A stretch of DNA of 64,000 bases from Firmicutes bacterium UBA5010 (GCA_002396645.1 DGYI01000047.1:8524-72523); one strand, 5' to 3'; positions 1 to 9,716 are shown, numbered from the stretch's first letter. Notes: a model not told the origin generated them from the sequence alone. Made by a program: numbers and translations.

Positions 1-1812
1 AATCAATCTCTCCCTGCACCGTTCGCTTAAATAAGGATATTGCATGTCAGTTTGAAGAATACCGCGAATTTTTCGAACAAGTGTGGTGTGAAGTTCGGCA
101 TCAAAATCCATATCCCAGTCAACTACTGAAATTCCGGGAACTCTTTTTACAAAAATCACTTTTGATTTTATATTTACATCTACAGTCTCCCAAGTCAGCC
201 CCGCTAATGCAAATCGAATACCCACCGGATATACTTTATCCACTGTACCGATTGTTCTGTTTTCATCCTTTACAAGTAAATATTCCGGTGCTAAAAATAC
301 CGTCAGGAAATGATGGCTGTTTACAATTTTTTCACCTTCACGCCCGATAATAAGACCGCCTCGCTCAGTACGCTGAAGATGCTCAGTATCTATCAAATAA
401 CTTAATAAGCATTTATAGTCTTCCTGTGATATATGCTTAAAACATCCCAAGGATAAAATAGTCTGAGCAAGTCCTGCCGCGGATATCTCTCCACTGCTTT
501 TTAAGTGGCTCATAGTTTGATGATATAGTAAATTATAAGCATGATTATGAGGATATATAGGTTCCATCCAGTGGTCCTTTGTATATAGTTCAATAATCGC
601 AATAGTTCGGATAAAATCCCAATTTATAGGTCCTAAGGTATCTGCTGAATTAATTTTTATATCCTCAACAAAAGTAAACAAAATCTGCGGTATCTGTCCT
701 CTTCTTCCGCAGCGTCCTAAGCGTTGAGCAAAACTGGAAACCGACAGAGGAGTGCCAATCTGAACAGCTTGATCCAATGAGCCTATATCAATACCAAGCT
801 CCAATGTCACCGTAGCCCCTGTTACGATTTTTTCATCGGCAGACTTCATCTCATCCTCTGTGTTTTCACGAATCAATGCAGAAACATTGCCATGGTGTAC
901 ACGATAAACATCCGGCGCTTTATTTTTTAAAGCAACTTCTTTCAAATTAGCTATAACAAGTTCAGTCTCTTCACGGCTATTGGTAAAAATTATAGTTTTT
1001 TTATCCAAGGTCATCTTAAAAAGATATTCGTAATGCTCTCGATTGCCCATATCTCCGCCTGTGCTGATTGTATTGTCACTACTGTCGCTATCAGAAATAT
1101 CACGCTTGTCATGCAGATTGACAAAGCGTTCTATATGCAATCTTATGCGTTTTTTCCCCTCTTCGGTTACAGGAGCCGCACAAGCACGGTCAGTGCCTGT
1201 GTTTAACCATGTTTGAGCAAGTGATAAATCTCCTAGAGTAGCGGACAATCCTATTCGCCTGGGACTTACACCTGTCAGCTTTTGCAAACGTTCTAACAAG
1301 CAAAGAAGCTGCACACCTCGTGCATCACGCATAAATTGATGCACCTCGTCTATTATAATAAAACGCAAGTCAGAAAACATTTGAATACAAGCTCCTCGCT
1401 TATTAGTAAGAAGACTTTCCAATGATTCCGGAGTAATTTGTATTATACCTTCAGGATTTTTTATAAGTTCGTTCTTTTTAGTTGTTGATGCGTCCCCATG
1501 CCATTTACATACCGGAATATTAGAATCCAGCAGCAGCTGTTCAAGCCTCTTAAATTGATCATTAATAAGAGCTTTCAGCGGTGAAATATACATAACTCCG
1601 ACTGTTCGGGACGGTTTTTGGTATAGCTCTGTCAGCACAGGCAAAAAAGCAGCTTCGGTTTTACCCGATGCCGTTCCCGAAGAAAGCAAAAGATTATCGT
1701 CACTGTCAAAAATCACTTCACAAGAAGCAACCTGTATGCCGCGTAATTCTTCCCATTTGTTCTGATAAATAAAATCCTGTATAAAAGGAGCGAGTCGATT
1801 AAAAGCATCCAT
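1..1812 (-). CDS. DEVH-box superfamily 2 helicase, C-terminus cut by window edge
   Basis: The frame is open from the ATG at 1812 to base 1, giving 604 residues with no stop, so the gene continues outside the window. Seen in the translation: Walker A SSGTASGKT (residues ~44-52), motif Ia-like YISPLKAL, DEVH at ~155-158, SATLG at ~189 and motif VI QRLGRCGRR at ~361. This is the order of a superfamily 2 helicase, closest in style to Lhr/BrxHI-type large helicases. It would unwind or translocate on nucleic acid using ATP. It starts 5 bp after the stop of the DUF2791 ATPase gene, so the two are surely co-transcribed. Substrate and the nature of the missing C-terminal part cannot be seen. Confidence 0.9.
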   Translation of the reverse strand, partial: MDAFNRLAPFIQDFIYQNKWEELRGIQVASCEVIFDSDDNLLLSSGTASGKTEAAFLPVLTELYQKPSRTVGVMYISPLKALINDQFKRLEQLLLDSNIPVCKWHGDASTTKKNELIKNPEGIIQITPESLESLLTNKRGACIQMFSDLRFIIIDEVHQFMRDARGVQLLCLLERLQKLTGVSPRRIGLSATLGDLSLAQTWLNTGTDRACAAPVTEEGKKRIRLHIERFVNLHDKRDISDSDSSDNTISTGGDMGNREHYEYLFKMTLDKKTIIFTNSREETELVIANLKEVALKNKAPDVYRVHHGNVSALIRENTEDEMKSADEKIVTGATVTLELGIDIGSLDQAVQIGTPLSVSSFAQRLGRCGRRGQIPQILFTFVEDIKINSADTLGPINWDFIRTIAIIELYTKDHWMEPIYPHNHAYNLLYHQTMSHLKSSGEISAAGLAQTILSLGCFKHISQEDYKCLLSYLIDTEHLQRTERGGLIIGREGEKIVNSHHFLTVFLAPEYLLVKDENRTIGTVDKVYPVGIRFALAGLTWETVDVNIKSKVIFVKRVPGISVVDWDMDFDAELHTTLVRKIRGILQTDMQYPYLSERCRERLI

Positions 1813-1817
1813 AAAAT

Positions 1818-3134
1818 TTATACCTCAAATTCTTGAAAATCACTGTGTATTTCTTCATCTGTTATTCCGCCTTTTGCCATTTCAAAGCTATTGCTCCCCA
1901 AAATTTCAGACATGCTTTTTTGAGGATTTTGATGAAGTATATTTACTAATTCAATAAAATCACGGATAATTTCTCGTGGTGTAATATGCGTTTGAGCACC
2001 AACTCGATTATATTCTACCGTAAGAAAGTATATCAACTCGTCATGACCTATCGTCGGTGTATAATTGTAAAGCTGCGCATGTATATTGCGCAGTTTTTCT
2101 ATAAGAACATACATCTCTTCCTGTGTCAGCATTTGTAAACGTATAATCGGAGCAGATAAATCCTTCAAATCGGCAGTAGCAAAATGCCCTTCCTCAAGTC
2201 TGGAACGCAGAGCTTCATAACTGAAAACTCCTTTATATTTATCCTCTATACACTGTGGTGTGCCCCCCAATAAAAAACCTATGTGCTTTGCTTTTCCCTG
2301 AAGCACATCATTATACATAGTGAGGATTTTTTCATAGTTATTCTGTCTGGTTATAGAATTGGGAATCTTGAAGATATTCACCAACTCATCAATGACAACC
2401 AGCAAGCCCTTATATCCGGCACTTACCAAAAAAGCAGCAAAGATTTTTAAAAAATCATACCATGTTTCATCTGTGACAATAAAGTTGATATTTAATTCCT
2501 CTTTGGCCTCCCTGCGTGAGCTGTATTCACCTCTAAACCATTTTAACACATTGGATTTCATAGCAACATCATCTTGACGGTAAGCACGCCAGTAAGTAAT
2601 GATAGCCTTTGCAAATTCAAAACCATTGACCATGCCTTCAAGAGAAGCTGCAACTGTATAAATCTGCTTTTCCACCAAAAAATCAAATTCATCACCCTCT
2701 GCATCAAACTGAAGTTTTATCGATGCCTGAATCCCTGAAATCCATTTTTCCAGAATAAGCGGCAAGGCTCCGCCATCCGGCTTAGATTTTGTAGAAAGGT
2801 TCTGAATAAGCTCTTTATAAGTAGCAAGTCCCTGACCTTTAGTTCCTGCAAACCGCCGTTCCGGAGAAAGGTCAGCGTCTACAACCGCAAAGCCTTTGGC
2901 GGTAGCGTAATTTCGGATTGTTTGCAGCAAAAAACTCTTTCCGCTGCCGTACTTACCCACAATAAAACGAAAAGATGCACTTCCATCTGAAATCATTTCA
3001 ATATCATGCAAAATAGCTGCAATTTCCTGAGCGCGCCCAACGGTAATATATTCAAGACCTATACGAGGTACGACTCCTCCCTTAAGTGCATTAATTAAAA
3101 TATTCGCTATTCTCAATGGTACTTGATTTTCCAT
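1818..3134 (-). CDS. P-loop ATPase, DUF2791 / BrxD-like
   Basis: 438 residues with Walker A GKYGSGKS at ~59-66 and a Walker B-like LLVVIDELVNIF at ~243. The N-terminal layout (a short region ending in a GRAQEI segment before the P-loop) and the long helical C-terminal part match the DUF2791 ATPase family that includes BrxD of BREX loci. No BREX-defining genes (pglZ, brxC) are visible here. It lies 35 bp downstream of the TerB-domain gene and 5 bp upstream of the helicase, which suggests an ATPase that loads or licenses the helicase. An AGGA ribosome binding site precedes the ATG. The family call is from recognition of the sequence style; the precise role is inference. Confidence 0.8.
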   Translation of the reverse strand: MENQVPLRIANILINALKGGVVPRIGLEYITVGRAQEIAAILHDIEMISDGSASFRFIVGKYGSGKSFLLQTIRNYATAKGFAVVDADLSPERRFAGTKGQGLATYKELIQNLSTKSKPDGGALPLILEKWISGIQASIKLQFDAEGDEFDFLVEKQIYTVAASLEGMVNGFEFAKAIITYWRAYRQDDVAMKSNVLKWFRGEYSSRREAKEELNINFIVTDETWYDFLKIFAAFLVSAGYKGLLVVIDELVNIFKIPNSITRQNNYEKILTMYNDVLQGKAKHIGFLLGGTPQCIEDKYKGVFSYEALRSRLEEGHFATADLKDLSAPIIRLQMLTQEEMYVLIEKLRNIHAQLYNYTPTIGHDELIYFLTVEYNRVGAQTHITPREIIRDFIELVNILHQNPQKSMSEILGSNSFEMAKGGITDEEIHSDFQEFEV

Positions 3135-3169
3135 TTCAATTTATATTCCTTTCTTAATTTATCATAGTC

Positions 3170-4765
3170 TCACAATCCCAGCATTATTATTATTTTATCT
3201 TTATATTCATCATATATTGTCATGCTTATATCCAGCTCAAGAATACTGTCCCCTATATAGTCAAAAGATTTTTCATTGATACTGTCTGCAAGCACCTCTA
3301 TCATAAGACCATTTTCATCTGCAAATTGCTTTATATCTTTATCATCCTGAACTAATATCGAAAGCGCTTTTATTTCAACTTCATTTAGTGAATCCTTAAG
3401 GCTTAGCCAAATATCGGACAAAGAGGTTTTATTATCATGCGACATAGGAATTTCTTCTTTCTTCTTAACTAAACAAGAAACTTCTGAGGAAAAATCCGCA
3501 GCACTCTTAAAATCATCCTCTGATATGATAAGTTTTTCTTGTGTATCTAAGGCTTCCAGCCTTATTTTATTTAAAATTGTTTCATCCACCGACACAACAG
3601 TTTTATTTCTCTCTTTGTAAAACTCTAAAACTGCATCGGTAATTGTTTTTTCAAGATAAAAAGCTGTTGTACCAAGTCTTTGAACAACTGCCGGACTTAA
3701 ATTAGCTGAAAATTTATATTTATATTTTGTAAGCTTTCTTAAAGCAACTTCCATTTGTTTAAAAATATAAGCAATTAGCTGTCTTCCGCTGTCTGTTGTT
3801 ATAAGTTTGCTTATCACCCAGTTATTACGGCTGCAAGTATATATTTCATTTTCAGAAAGCACAAGCCTTCTGTCACTTTGTTTTAAGTATTGATAAAACA
3901 ATGCTCCATTAAAAGGTGTCCAGACAGATTTACTATTAGAGGATTGAAAAATCAAATTATTAAATTCTATCCCCTCTTTTTCAAACATATCTTTTAACTT
4001 GCAAATCACAAAATCAAAACAAGCTTTAATCAAATGCTTTGTTTCGTCACTGTAAAAAACGGATTTCTTTATATCATATTTCGAAATGCTGTACAATTGT
4101 TCAAAATTGCAGCTTGTTTCAGGCTCATATCCGACTATATCAGGATAATAGTCCTGCAATTTATTTTCACAAAGAAATTCTTTAAATGACTTGGGAAGCT
4201 CATAGTAGATATGATAATCTTTCACCCACTTTATCAGATATTTTTCAATCGTTGTATTAAAGTCTCTAAAGCCTTTCCAAAAAGTCATTAATTTATCCAA
4301 GCCTTCAGTTGGATTATTTACTCCGATATTATTAAGCAATTCATAAATATAAATAAAAGCATAAGAAAGAGATGTGTTTTCAATGCTTCCTCTTCTTATC
4401 TTTGTTCTCCAGGTAAAATATGTTCTGAGTTGTTCATAGCTCATCAATTGATAATAAGGAAAATAAGACGAAAAAGGAATTGAATTAGTATAATCATCCT
4501 CAAAGTCTTTCATAAATTCAGCTTGCCTATAAAAGATTTTTGAATTTTCATATTGCACTTGCTTGCTGTAGAACTTTGTATTTAAAAAATAGGATGAATG
4601 GTTAGATCTTGAAATATCTCGCATTGCAATAAAAATTTCCCGTTTTTCATCCACTTCTAATTTTCTTGATTGAGAAATTGGCACCGGGTTGTATGAAGTA
4701 TTACTACTGCTTTCAATTTCAATCTCAGCAAAAAGCTGATCATTGTAATTTTTCATTTCATTCAT
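3170..4765 (-). CDS. TerB_N / TerB_C domain protein
   Basis: 531 residues. The N-terminal third carries a TerB_N-type block around FTWRTKIRRG (~117-126), followed by SLSYAFIYIYELLNNIG. The C-terminal ~90 residues match TerB_C (LADSINEKSFDYIGDSILE, then a YDEYKDK segment). TerB-family modules are linked to tellurite/stress and phage-related systems and are thought to bind metal near the membrane; the function of the N/C form is not known. It is the promoter-proximal gene of a three-gene minus-strand cassette with the DUF2791 ATPase and the helicase. A good sigma-A-type promoter lies about 50 bp upstream of the ATG, and AAAAGG serves as ribosome binding site. Confidence 0.8.
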   Translation of the reverse strand: MNEMKNYNDQLFAEIEIESSSNTSYNPVPISQSRKLEVDEKREIFIAMRDISRSNHSSYFLNTKFYSKQVQYENSKIFYRQAEFMKDFEDDYTNSIPFSSYFPYYQLMSYEQLRTYFTWRTKIRRGSIENTSLSYAFIYIYELLNNIGVNNPTEGLDKLMTFWKGFRDFNTTIEKYLIKWVKDYHIYYELPKSFKEFLCENKLQDYYPDIVGYEPETSCNFEQLYSISKYDIKKSVFYSDETKHLIKACFDFVICKLKDMFEKEGIEFNNLIFQSSNSKSVWTPFNGALFYQYLKQSDRRLVLSENEIYTCSRNNWVISKLITTDSGRQLIAYIFKQMEVALRKLTKYKYKFSANLSPAVVQRLGTTAFYLEKTITDAVLEFYKERNKTVVSVDETILNKIRLEALDTQEKLIISEDDFKSAADFSSEVSCLVKKKEEIPMSHDNKTSLSDIWLSLKDSLNEVEIKALSILVQDDKDIKQFADENGLMIEVLADSINEKSFDYIGDSILELDISMTIYDEYKDKIIIMLGL

Positions 4766-4816
4766 CTTAGAACAAATCCTTTTCTCTTAGTACAAATATT
4801 TTCATCCATGTTCTCA

Positions 4817-4845
4817 ATTATACTCTAAAAATTCATCCCTTACAA
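4817..4845 (-). promoter_or_regulatory. Sigma-A-like promoter of the TerB-ATPase-helicase cassette
   Basis: Read on the minus strand: TTGTAA (4845-4840), a 17-bp spacer and a perfect TATAAT (4822-4817), about 50 bp before the ATG at 4765. Confidence 0.6.
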
Positions 4846-4930
4846 CACGAAAGGCATATAATTGTGTATAGATAGAAACTTTATCCGAAAATTTTAAATA
4901 TGCATAGCATTAAGCCTGGCTTGAGTTATT

Positions 4931-4993
4931 GATATTATATCATAGTCTCAGTAAGCTGAGTCATTGTTAATATCGTACCGATATTATATCATA
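4931..4993. repeat. Dispersed two-hairpin element, copy A
   Basis: Two adjacent small palindromes: CTCAG-taag-CTGAG, then AATATCG-tac-CGATATT (4969-4985), flanked on both sides by ATTATATCATA. A near twin lies at 49972-50040, and related hairpins recur at about eight other intergenic places. It sits in the 411-bp gap between the TerB cassette promoter and the APC transporter terminator; nothing else is seen in that gap. Confidence 0.6.
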
Positions 4994-5082
4994 ATCCCGA
5001 ATCAAAAGCAAACGTTTGTTTGGTTTTTTTAGCAAACCAAGTTTCCGCTCTCTTTTAACATGAAAGAAAACTTTACTATTAA

Positions 5083-5119
5083 ATAAAAAAGAACACAGGA
5101 AATCTTCTATCCTGTGTTC
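5083..5119 (-). terminator. Rho-independent terminator of the APC transporter gene
   Basis: Perfect 10-bp stem GAACACAGGA / TCCTGTGTTC (5091-5100 and 5110-5119), followed on the minus strand by a T-rich tail. It lies 58 bp beyond the stop codon of the transporter. Confidence 0.85.
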
Positions 5120-5176
5120 ATAGTCTCTCAATGCATATATCATGAAACTATATCATGATTTTTAATATTACTTATC

Positions 5177-6481
5177 TTACACTTTTTTATTTTTTAAATA
5201 GTAATATACAGGAAGTCCCACAAGTGTTACGGCTATTCCTACAAACGAACGAAGCGGAGCCGTAAAAATTGTACTTCCAAGTATGTATAAGCCACCCAGT
5301 ATTCCTATAAGCGGAACTATAGGGTATAAAGGCACTGTATATCCGGAGCCCTTTCCATGCTTGCGTCTTAAAATAAATACACCCGCCACGCCCATAACAA
5401 AGAAAATCCAGAGAACAAATATAAGCATATCTGTAAGTGTATTGAAACTTCCGGATAATATGTAGATAACCGCCAAAATACTTTCTAATATCAATGCATT
5501 AGCCGGAGTTTTAAATTTAGGATGAATCTTTGCCAAAAAACCTGAAAACGGCAATGCTCTGCGTTCTCCCATAGCTTGCGGTACACGCGCTGCCGTCATC
5601 AGATACCCATTAAGAGAACCAAAAACAGAAACCATAATACCTGCTGTTATAAATGCTCCTCCCGCCGAGCCGAAAAGTGCATTTGCAGCATCAGCTCCCG
5701 GAGTTTCAGAGCTTATAATGACGTCCTGAGGAAGTGTAAAGAATATAGCCATGTTGAAAACAGCATATATGATTATTACAAATAAAACCCCGCCTGCTAT
5801 AATCATAGGCAATTTTTTCTCAGGATTTTTAATTTCTCCTGTCATATTAGTTACTCCTATCCAGCCATCGTAAGCCCATAAGGTACCGAGTATAGCTGCC
5901 CCAAAGCCTGCGGAAGCCTTAGCACCTGTCAGTTCAAGCCCTGCACTTCCCGGTGCTATACCGCTTAAAAGTCCTACCCCGATTATTGCTATTACAGGAA
6001 TCAGCTTTCCTATAGTAGCTATAATTTGAATATAAGAGCCGTATTTTGTTGATAAAATATTCATAATTAACAGAAATGCCAATACTCCCAAAGCCAGAAT
6101 CTTTTGCTCAAATGGATCAAGAGGCAGAAAAAATGCCGAATAGGTAGCGAAAGCTATAGTCTGGGCAGCTACAGATGCCGGATATGATATAACAGATTGA
6201 ACCCAGCCAAGCAAGAATCCCCATTTTTCTCCGTATAATTCTTCTAAGTAGACATACAGCCCTCCGTTTTTAGGGATAGCTGCTGATATTTCCGCGACAG
6301 ATAATGCAGATGCAAGGGTTATTATACCTCCTGCAAGCCATGCTAAAATACTCATCATCGGGCTTCCGGCATCATTTAAAACTATCCCGGGCTTTAAGAA
6401 TATGCCCGATCCGATTATCATTCCTACGACGATTGCTAAAGCTCCAAGTGAGCTTACATTTTTTTGTATTTTCTCTCTCAT
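5177..6481 (-). CDS. APC-family amino-acid permease, SteT/YkbA-like
   Basis: 434 residues and about 12 hydrophobic segments. The first carries GMIIGSGIFLKPG, the helix-1 substrate-binding signature of LAT-type amino-acid exchangers, as in Bacillus SteT (serine/threonine exchanger). It should move neutral amino acids across the cytoplasmic membrane; the true substrate cannot be read from sequence. The ATG follows GAAAGGAAAC. The gene is monocistronic with its own terminator. A palindrome resembling the one upstream of the XRE-cupin/potABCD locus lies 69-84 bp upstream of its ATG, so control by that regulator is possible. Confidence 0.85.
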   Translation of the reverse strand: MREKIQKNVSSLGALAIVVGMIIGSGIFLKPGIVLNDAGSPMMSILAWLAGGIITLASALSVAEISAAIPKNGGLYVYLEELYGEKWGFLLGWVQSVISYPASVAAQTIAFATYSAFFLPLDPFEQKILALGVLAFLLIMNILSTKYGSYIQIIATIGKLIPVIAIIGVGLLSGIAPGSAGLELTGAKASAGFGAAILGTLWAYDGWIGVTNMTGEIKNPEKKLPMIIAGGVLFVIIIYAVFNMAIFFTLPQDVIISSETPGADAANALFGSAGGAFITAGIMVSVFGSLNGYLMTAARVPQAMGERRALPFSGFLAKIHPKFKTPANALILESILAVIYILSGSFNTLTDMLIFVLWIFFVMGVAGVFILRRKHGKGSGYTVPLYPIVPLIGILGGLYILGSTIFTAPLRSFVGIAVTLVGLPVYYYLKNKKV

Positions 6482-6549
6482 AAAAGTTTCCTTTCGAATA
6501 TATTTTCAGTACATTTCATATAATAAATTTGGCATAACTAAGCTCTTAG

Positions 6550-6565
6550 CATGAAATATTTCACG
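6550..6565. promoter_or_regulatory. Candidate operator upstream of the APC transporter
   Basis: CATGAAATATTTCACG (minus strand CGTGAAATATTTCATG), a near-perfect palindrome about 70 bp before the transporter ATG. It closely matches two sites before the XRE-cupin gene (41541-41576). Binding is inferred only from this similarity. Confidence 0.4.
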
Positions 6566-6695
6566 TCATGAAAATCCTTTCATACTATCTATTATCATTA
6601 TGCAACTTCATGGCATAATATGAAATTAGTCAATATTAAAACACCAAGTCTACTTAAAGATATATTTCCCAAAATAAGACTTTTAAACAATATAA

Positions 6696-6782
6696 AAAGC
6701 GAAACTTGTTTCGCTTTATGGAAAAATCGTTCCGATTCTTCATTATCACATGGGAAAGAGAACTTTCCCATGTGATAAAAAA
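6696..6782 (+). repeat. Three-hairpin dispersed repeat, copy 1
   Basis: Three consecutive stem-loops: AGCGAAAC-tt-GTTTCGCT; a GGAA-AATCG/CGATT-CTTC-like stem; and TTATCACATGGGAAAG/CTTTCCCATGTGATAA with a short loop. The same order and several identical blocks recur at 17446-17524 and 21042-21125. It lies in the 455-bp gap between the APC transporter and the next minus-strand gene; the rest of that gap holds the candidate operator at 6550 and AT-rich sequence. Confidence 0.7.
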
Positions 6783-6936
6783 GATTTCATAAATTAATAT
6801 GAAATCTCAGATTGTTGATTTATGGCTTCTTGGTTTGCTAAAAATCAATAAGACATTACAGCTTCGTTATAAATTTTTTAAATAACTTCAAATATTGACA
6901 TAAACAAGCCAAAAAGTAAATGGGGCTAGATCATTC

Positions 6937-7479
6937 TTAATCCACTATCTCAAACGTAAATACAACGGGGTTTACAATATTTTCGCTAAGGGGAGACACA
7001 TCTACTGACTTAATCTTCAGTTTTATTCCTAACGCTTTTTGGTATTCATACAAACGCCCACCTGCACATCTTTCAAAATATGTTTCAATTGATGCTGGAA
7101 ATTGAAACATTCCTTTTGGCGCATGCTTGTAGTATCCATGGTTACAGGCAAAAGTAACTGTTATTGTATTATCATCGTTCAAAACGGCTGTTCTGCCAAA
7201 GGTATTTGTAAATAGTTCCAGCCTTTCAGCAAGGTGCTTGTCAGCGTGTTCAAGTGCAAAGGCTTTGCGTTCTTTATCATACCCGGTACCTCTACAGCTT
7301 CCGTTTTGCTCGTATAACCGGAAGCGTTGCTCCCTAGTTAACTGTTCTTCCATCGCTTTTATAAATTTTTCGTCGCATTCGTTTCCTTTATATGTTTGAA
7401 CAATGTGCTCAAACGAAGGCAATATATCGTCAGGAATTTCATTTTTACGCATTCGCATAATTTTCATCATAGTTTTCAT
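6937..7479 (-). CDS. Unrecognised soluble protein of 180 residues
   Basis: I do not recognise this family with confidence. The product is soluble-looking with no signal peptide or membrane segment. Cysteine/histidine-bearing motifs stand out: GSCRGTG, FACNHGYYK and YFERCAGGRLYEYQKALG, which could bind metal or form an active-site thiol. I chose the ATG at 7479 because GGATGG sits 7 bases upstream; a GTG at 7494 in the same frame would add five residues. It stands alone between a three-hairpin repeat and the formate-THF ligase terminator. Confidence 0.55.
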   Translation of the reverse strand: MKTMMKIMRMRKNEIPDDILPSFEHIVQTYKGNECDEKFIKAMEEQLTREQRFRLYEQNGSCRGTGYDKERKAFALEHADKHLAERLELFTNTFGRTAVLNDDNTITVTFACNHGYYKHAPKGMFQFPASIETYFERCAGGRLYEYQKALGIKLKIKSVDVSPLSENIVNPVVFTFEIVD

Positions 7480-7653
7480 ATATATACCATCCACTTTAAT
7501 ATCAATCTCAAGATAATACGAAATTTGTTCGTTACATCATAAAATTAGTATATCATACCAAATATTTCTTTTCTTCATTTTAAATATGAAATTAATTCAA
7601 CCAGTTCACATATTATTCGACAAATCTTATCTAAATTATAACACGATTCATAC

Positions 7654-7685
7654 AAAAAAGCTATCGGCATATAAATGTCGACAGC
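7654..7685 (-). terminator. Rho-independent terminator of formate-THF ligase
   Basis: Minus-strand hairpin GCTGTCGACAT / ATGCCGATAGC with one mismatch and one G-T pair, followed by TTTTTT. It begins 14 bp after the fhs stop codon. Confidence 0.8.
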
Positions 7686-7698
7686 CTTATTATATTTT

Positions 7699-9384
7699 TT
7701 AGAATAAACCTTTTATTCTGCCGTCTTCATCAACATCTATAAACTCTGCCGATGGAACTTTCGGAAGTCCCGGCATTTTCATTATATCTCCTGTCAATGC
7801 AACTAAGAATCCTGCTCCTATTGAAGGTGTTATATCTCTTACTGTTACTTTAAAGCCTGTAGGTCTGCCTAATTTTTTAGAATCATCAGTTAAAGAATAC
7901 TGATTCTTAGCCATACAAATTGGTAGATTACCAAAGCCTAATTTTTCAAAGTTAGCTATTTCCTTACTTGCTTTTGGTGAGAATTCAACATCATCCGCTC
8001 CGTAAATTTTTGTAGCTATAGCCTTTATCTTCTCTTTAATAGGTAAATTTACATCATAAGTAAACTCCATTTTACTTTCTGTTTCAGTAAGTCTCAGAAC
8101 CTCATTAGCTACTTCAACTCCACCTTTTCCACCATTTGCCCATACATCTGAAAGTGCTACATTAACTCCGAGTTCTCTGCATCTGTCTTCTACTAATTTA
8201 AGCTCTGCTGCTGAATCTGTAGGGAATTTATTTATAGCAACAACTGCCGGAAGGTTAAATACCTTAGTTATATTCTCAACATGCTTTAACAAGTTTGGAA
8301 GTCCTTTTTCCAAAGCTTGAAGATTTTCATTATTCAAGTCAGCCTTTTCAACACCACCGTTATATTTTAATGCTCTTATAGTAGCAACAATTATAACTGC
8401 ACTCGGTCTGATTCCTGACATACGGCATTTGATATCTATGAATTTTTCTGCTCCGAGGTCTGCTCCGAAACCTGCTTCTGTAACAACGTAATCTGCCATT
8501 TTTGATGCCATTTTTGTAGCCATTACACTGTTACATCCATGAGCTATATTAGCAAAAGGTCCGCCGTGAACAAATGCCGGAGTTCCTTCTAAAGTTTGAA
8601 CTAAATTCGGTTTTAAAGCGTCCTTCAACAAAGCTGCCAAAGCTCCCTGAGCATTTAAATCTCCTGCTGTTACGGGCTCTCCATCCGTATTGTATGCAAC
8701 TATTATTTTAGCTATTCTTTCTTTCAAATCTATAATATCATTTGATAAGCAAAATACCGCCATTATCTCTGATGCCACTGTTATATCAAATCCGTCTTCT
8801 CTTGGAACTCCTTCTGTCTTTCCGCCCATGCCGCTTATTATGCGTCTTAGCTGTCTGTCATTCATATCCACAGCTCTTCTCCAAGAAATTCTTCTCACAT
8901 CAATATTTAACTTATTTCCTTGGTGAATATGGTTATCAAGCATAGCTGCCAAAAGGTTGTTTGCAGCACCTATAGCGTGTAAATCTCCCGTAAAGTGAAG
9001 ATTTATATCTTCCATAGGAACTACCTGCGCATATCCTCCGCCTGCCGCTCCGCCTTTAACACCGAATACCGGTCCCAATGATGGCTCTCTTAAGGCTACT
9101 ATAGTTTTTTTGCCAAGGAAAGACAATGCATCTGCAACACCTATAGTTGTTGTTGTCTTACCTTCTCCTGCCGGAGTCGGATTGATTGCAGTTACTAAAA
9201 TTACTTTTGCGTTTTTGTTATCCTTAAGCTCGTTATTTAAGTATCTATAGTCAATTTTTGCCTTATACTTACCATAGTTTTCAACGTACTTATCAGGAAT
9301 ACCGATCTTATCCGCTATTTGGTTAATTTCTTTCATTTCCGCTTTTTGTGCGATTTCAATATCTGTTAAAAATTTTTCTGCCAT
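7699..9384 (-). CDS. fhs: Formate-tetrahydrofolate ligase
   Basis: 561 residues, the usual family length. The P-loop-like [18 protein letters not shown] and the conserved [25 protein letters not shown] segment are present. It joins formate to tetrahydrofolate with ATP hydrolysis, giving 10-formyl-THF for purine synthesis or for the methyl branch of the Wood-Ljungdahl pathway; in amino-acid-fermenting Clostridia it can also run toward ATP. AGGAGG lies 7 bases before the ATG. The formate channel gene is divergent 418 bp away, so formate handling is grouped here. The paired AAACGTCTATG motifs upstream may be regulator sites. Confidence 0.97.
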   Translation of the reverse strand: MAEKFLTDIEIAQKAEMKEINQIADKIGIPDKYVENYGKYKAKIDYRYLNNELKDNKNAKVILVTAINPTPAGEGKTTTTIGVADALSFLGKKTIVALREPSLGPVFGVKGGAAGGGYAQVVPMEDINLHFTGDLHAIGAANNLLAAMLDNHIHQGNKLNIDVRRISWRRAVDMNDRQLRRIISGMGGKTEGVPREDGFDITVASEIMAVFCLSNDIIDLKERIAKIIVAYNTDGEPVTAGDLNAQGALAALLKDALKPNLVQTLEGTPAFVHGGPFANIAHGCNSVMATKMASKMADYVVTEAGFGADLGAEKFIDIKCRMSGIRPSAVIIVATIRALKYNGGVEKADLNNENLQALEKGLPNLLKHVENITKVFNLPAVVAINKFPTDSAAELKLVEDRCRELGVNVALSDVWANGGKGGVEVANEVLRLTETESKMEFTYDVNLPIKEKIKAIATKIYGADDVEFSPKASKEIANFEKLGFGNLPICMAKNQYSLTDDSKKLGRPTGFKVTVRDITPSIGAGFLVALTGDIMKMPGLPKVPSAEFIDVDEDGRIKGLF

Positions 9385-9434
9385 AATATCCTCCTAATAA
9401 TTTTAATTACTTTATAATAAACATTAAACGATTG

Positions 9435-9515
9435 AAAAACGTCTATGCTTTTATACTAATTATTCCAATATCCTATATTTTAATTATAAAAAATTTTGTC
9501 GATAAAACGTCTATG
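9435..9515. promoter_or_regulatory. Paired direct motifs upstream of fhs
   Basis: AAAACGTCTATG occurs at 9436-9447 and again at 9504-9515, 68 bp apart, in the region between divergent fhs and focA. Such spaced direct repeats suit a regulator binding on one face of DNA, for example the SARP-type product encoded after focA. This is inference. Confidence 0.3.
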
Positions 9516-9716
9516 TATGATAATTTATTATACTGATATATTTTAATTAAAAAAACATCAAAATGTCAATATTATTTTTCTATACTCGGCAATTTCAAAA
9601 ATTTATCGTTTTCATATTGAAATTATTCCTAATATACTATATCATTAACTAGTATGATTTGTCGATAGGTTTTATATATTTGGTGAAATTTTATCGTGCT
9701 AATCTAAATTACAAGA

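Noticed and set aside
81..350. Plus-strand ORF of 89 residues
   Set aside because: It is a shadow of the minus-strand helicase gene, with no ribosome binding site.
1818..4765. Calling the cassette a BREX locus
   Set aside because: Only DUF2791 and helicase are shared; pglZ, brxC, brxA and brxB are not visible here.
6696..6782. Three-hairpin repeat as simple terminators
   Set aside because: Several hairpins in fixed order with conserved loops recur at three sites; a plain terminator would not need this, and other terminators lie beside two of them.
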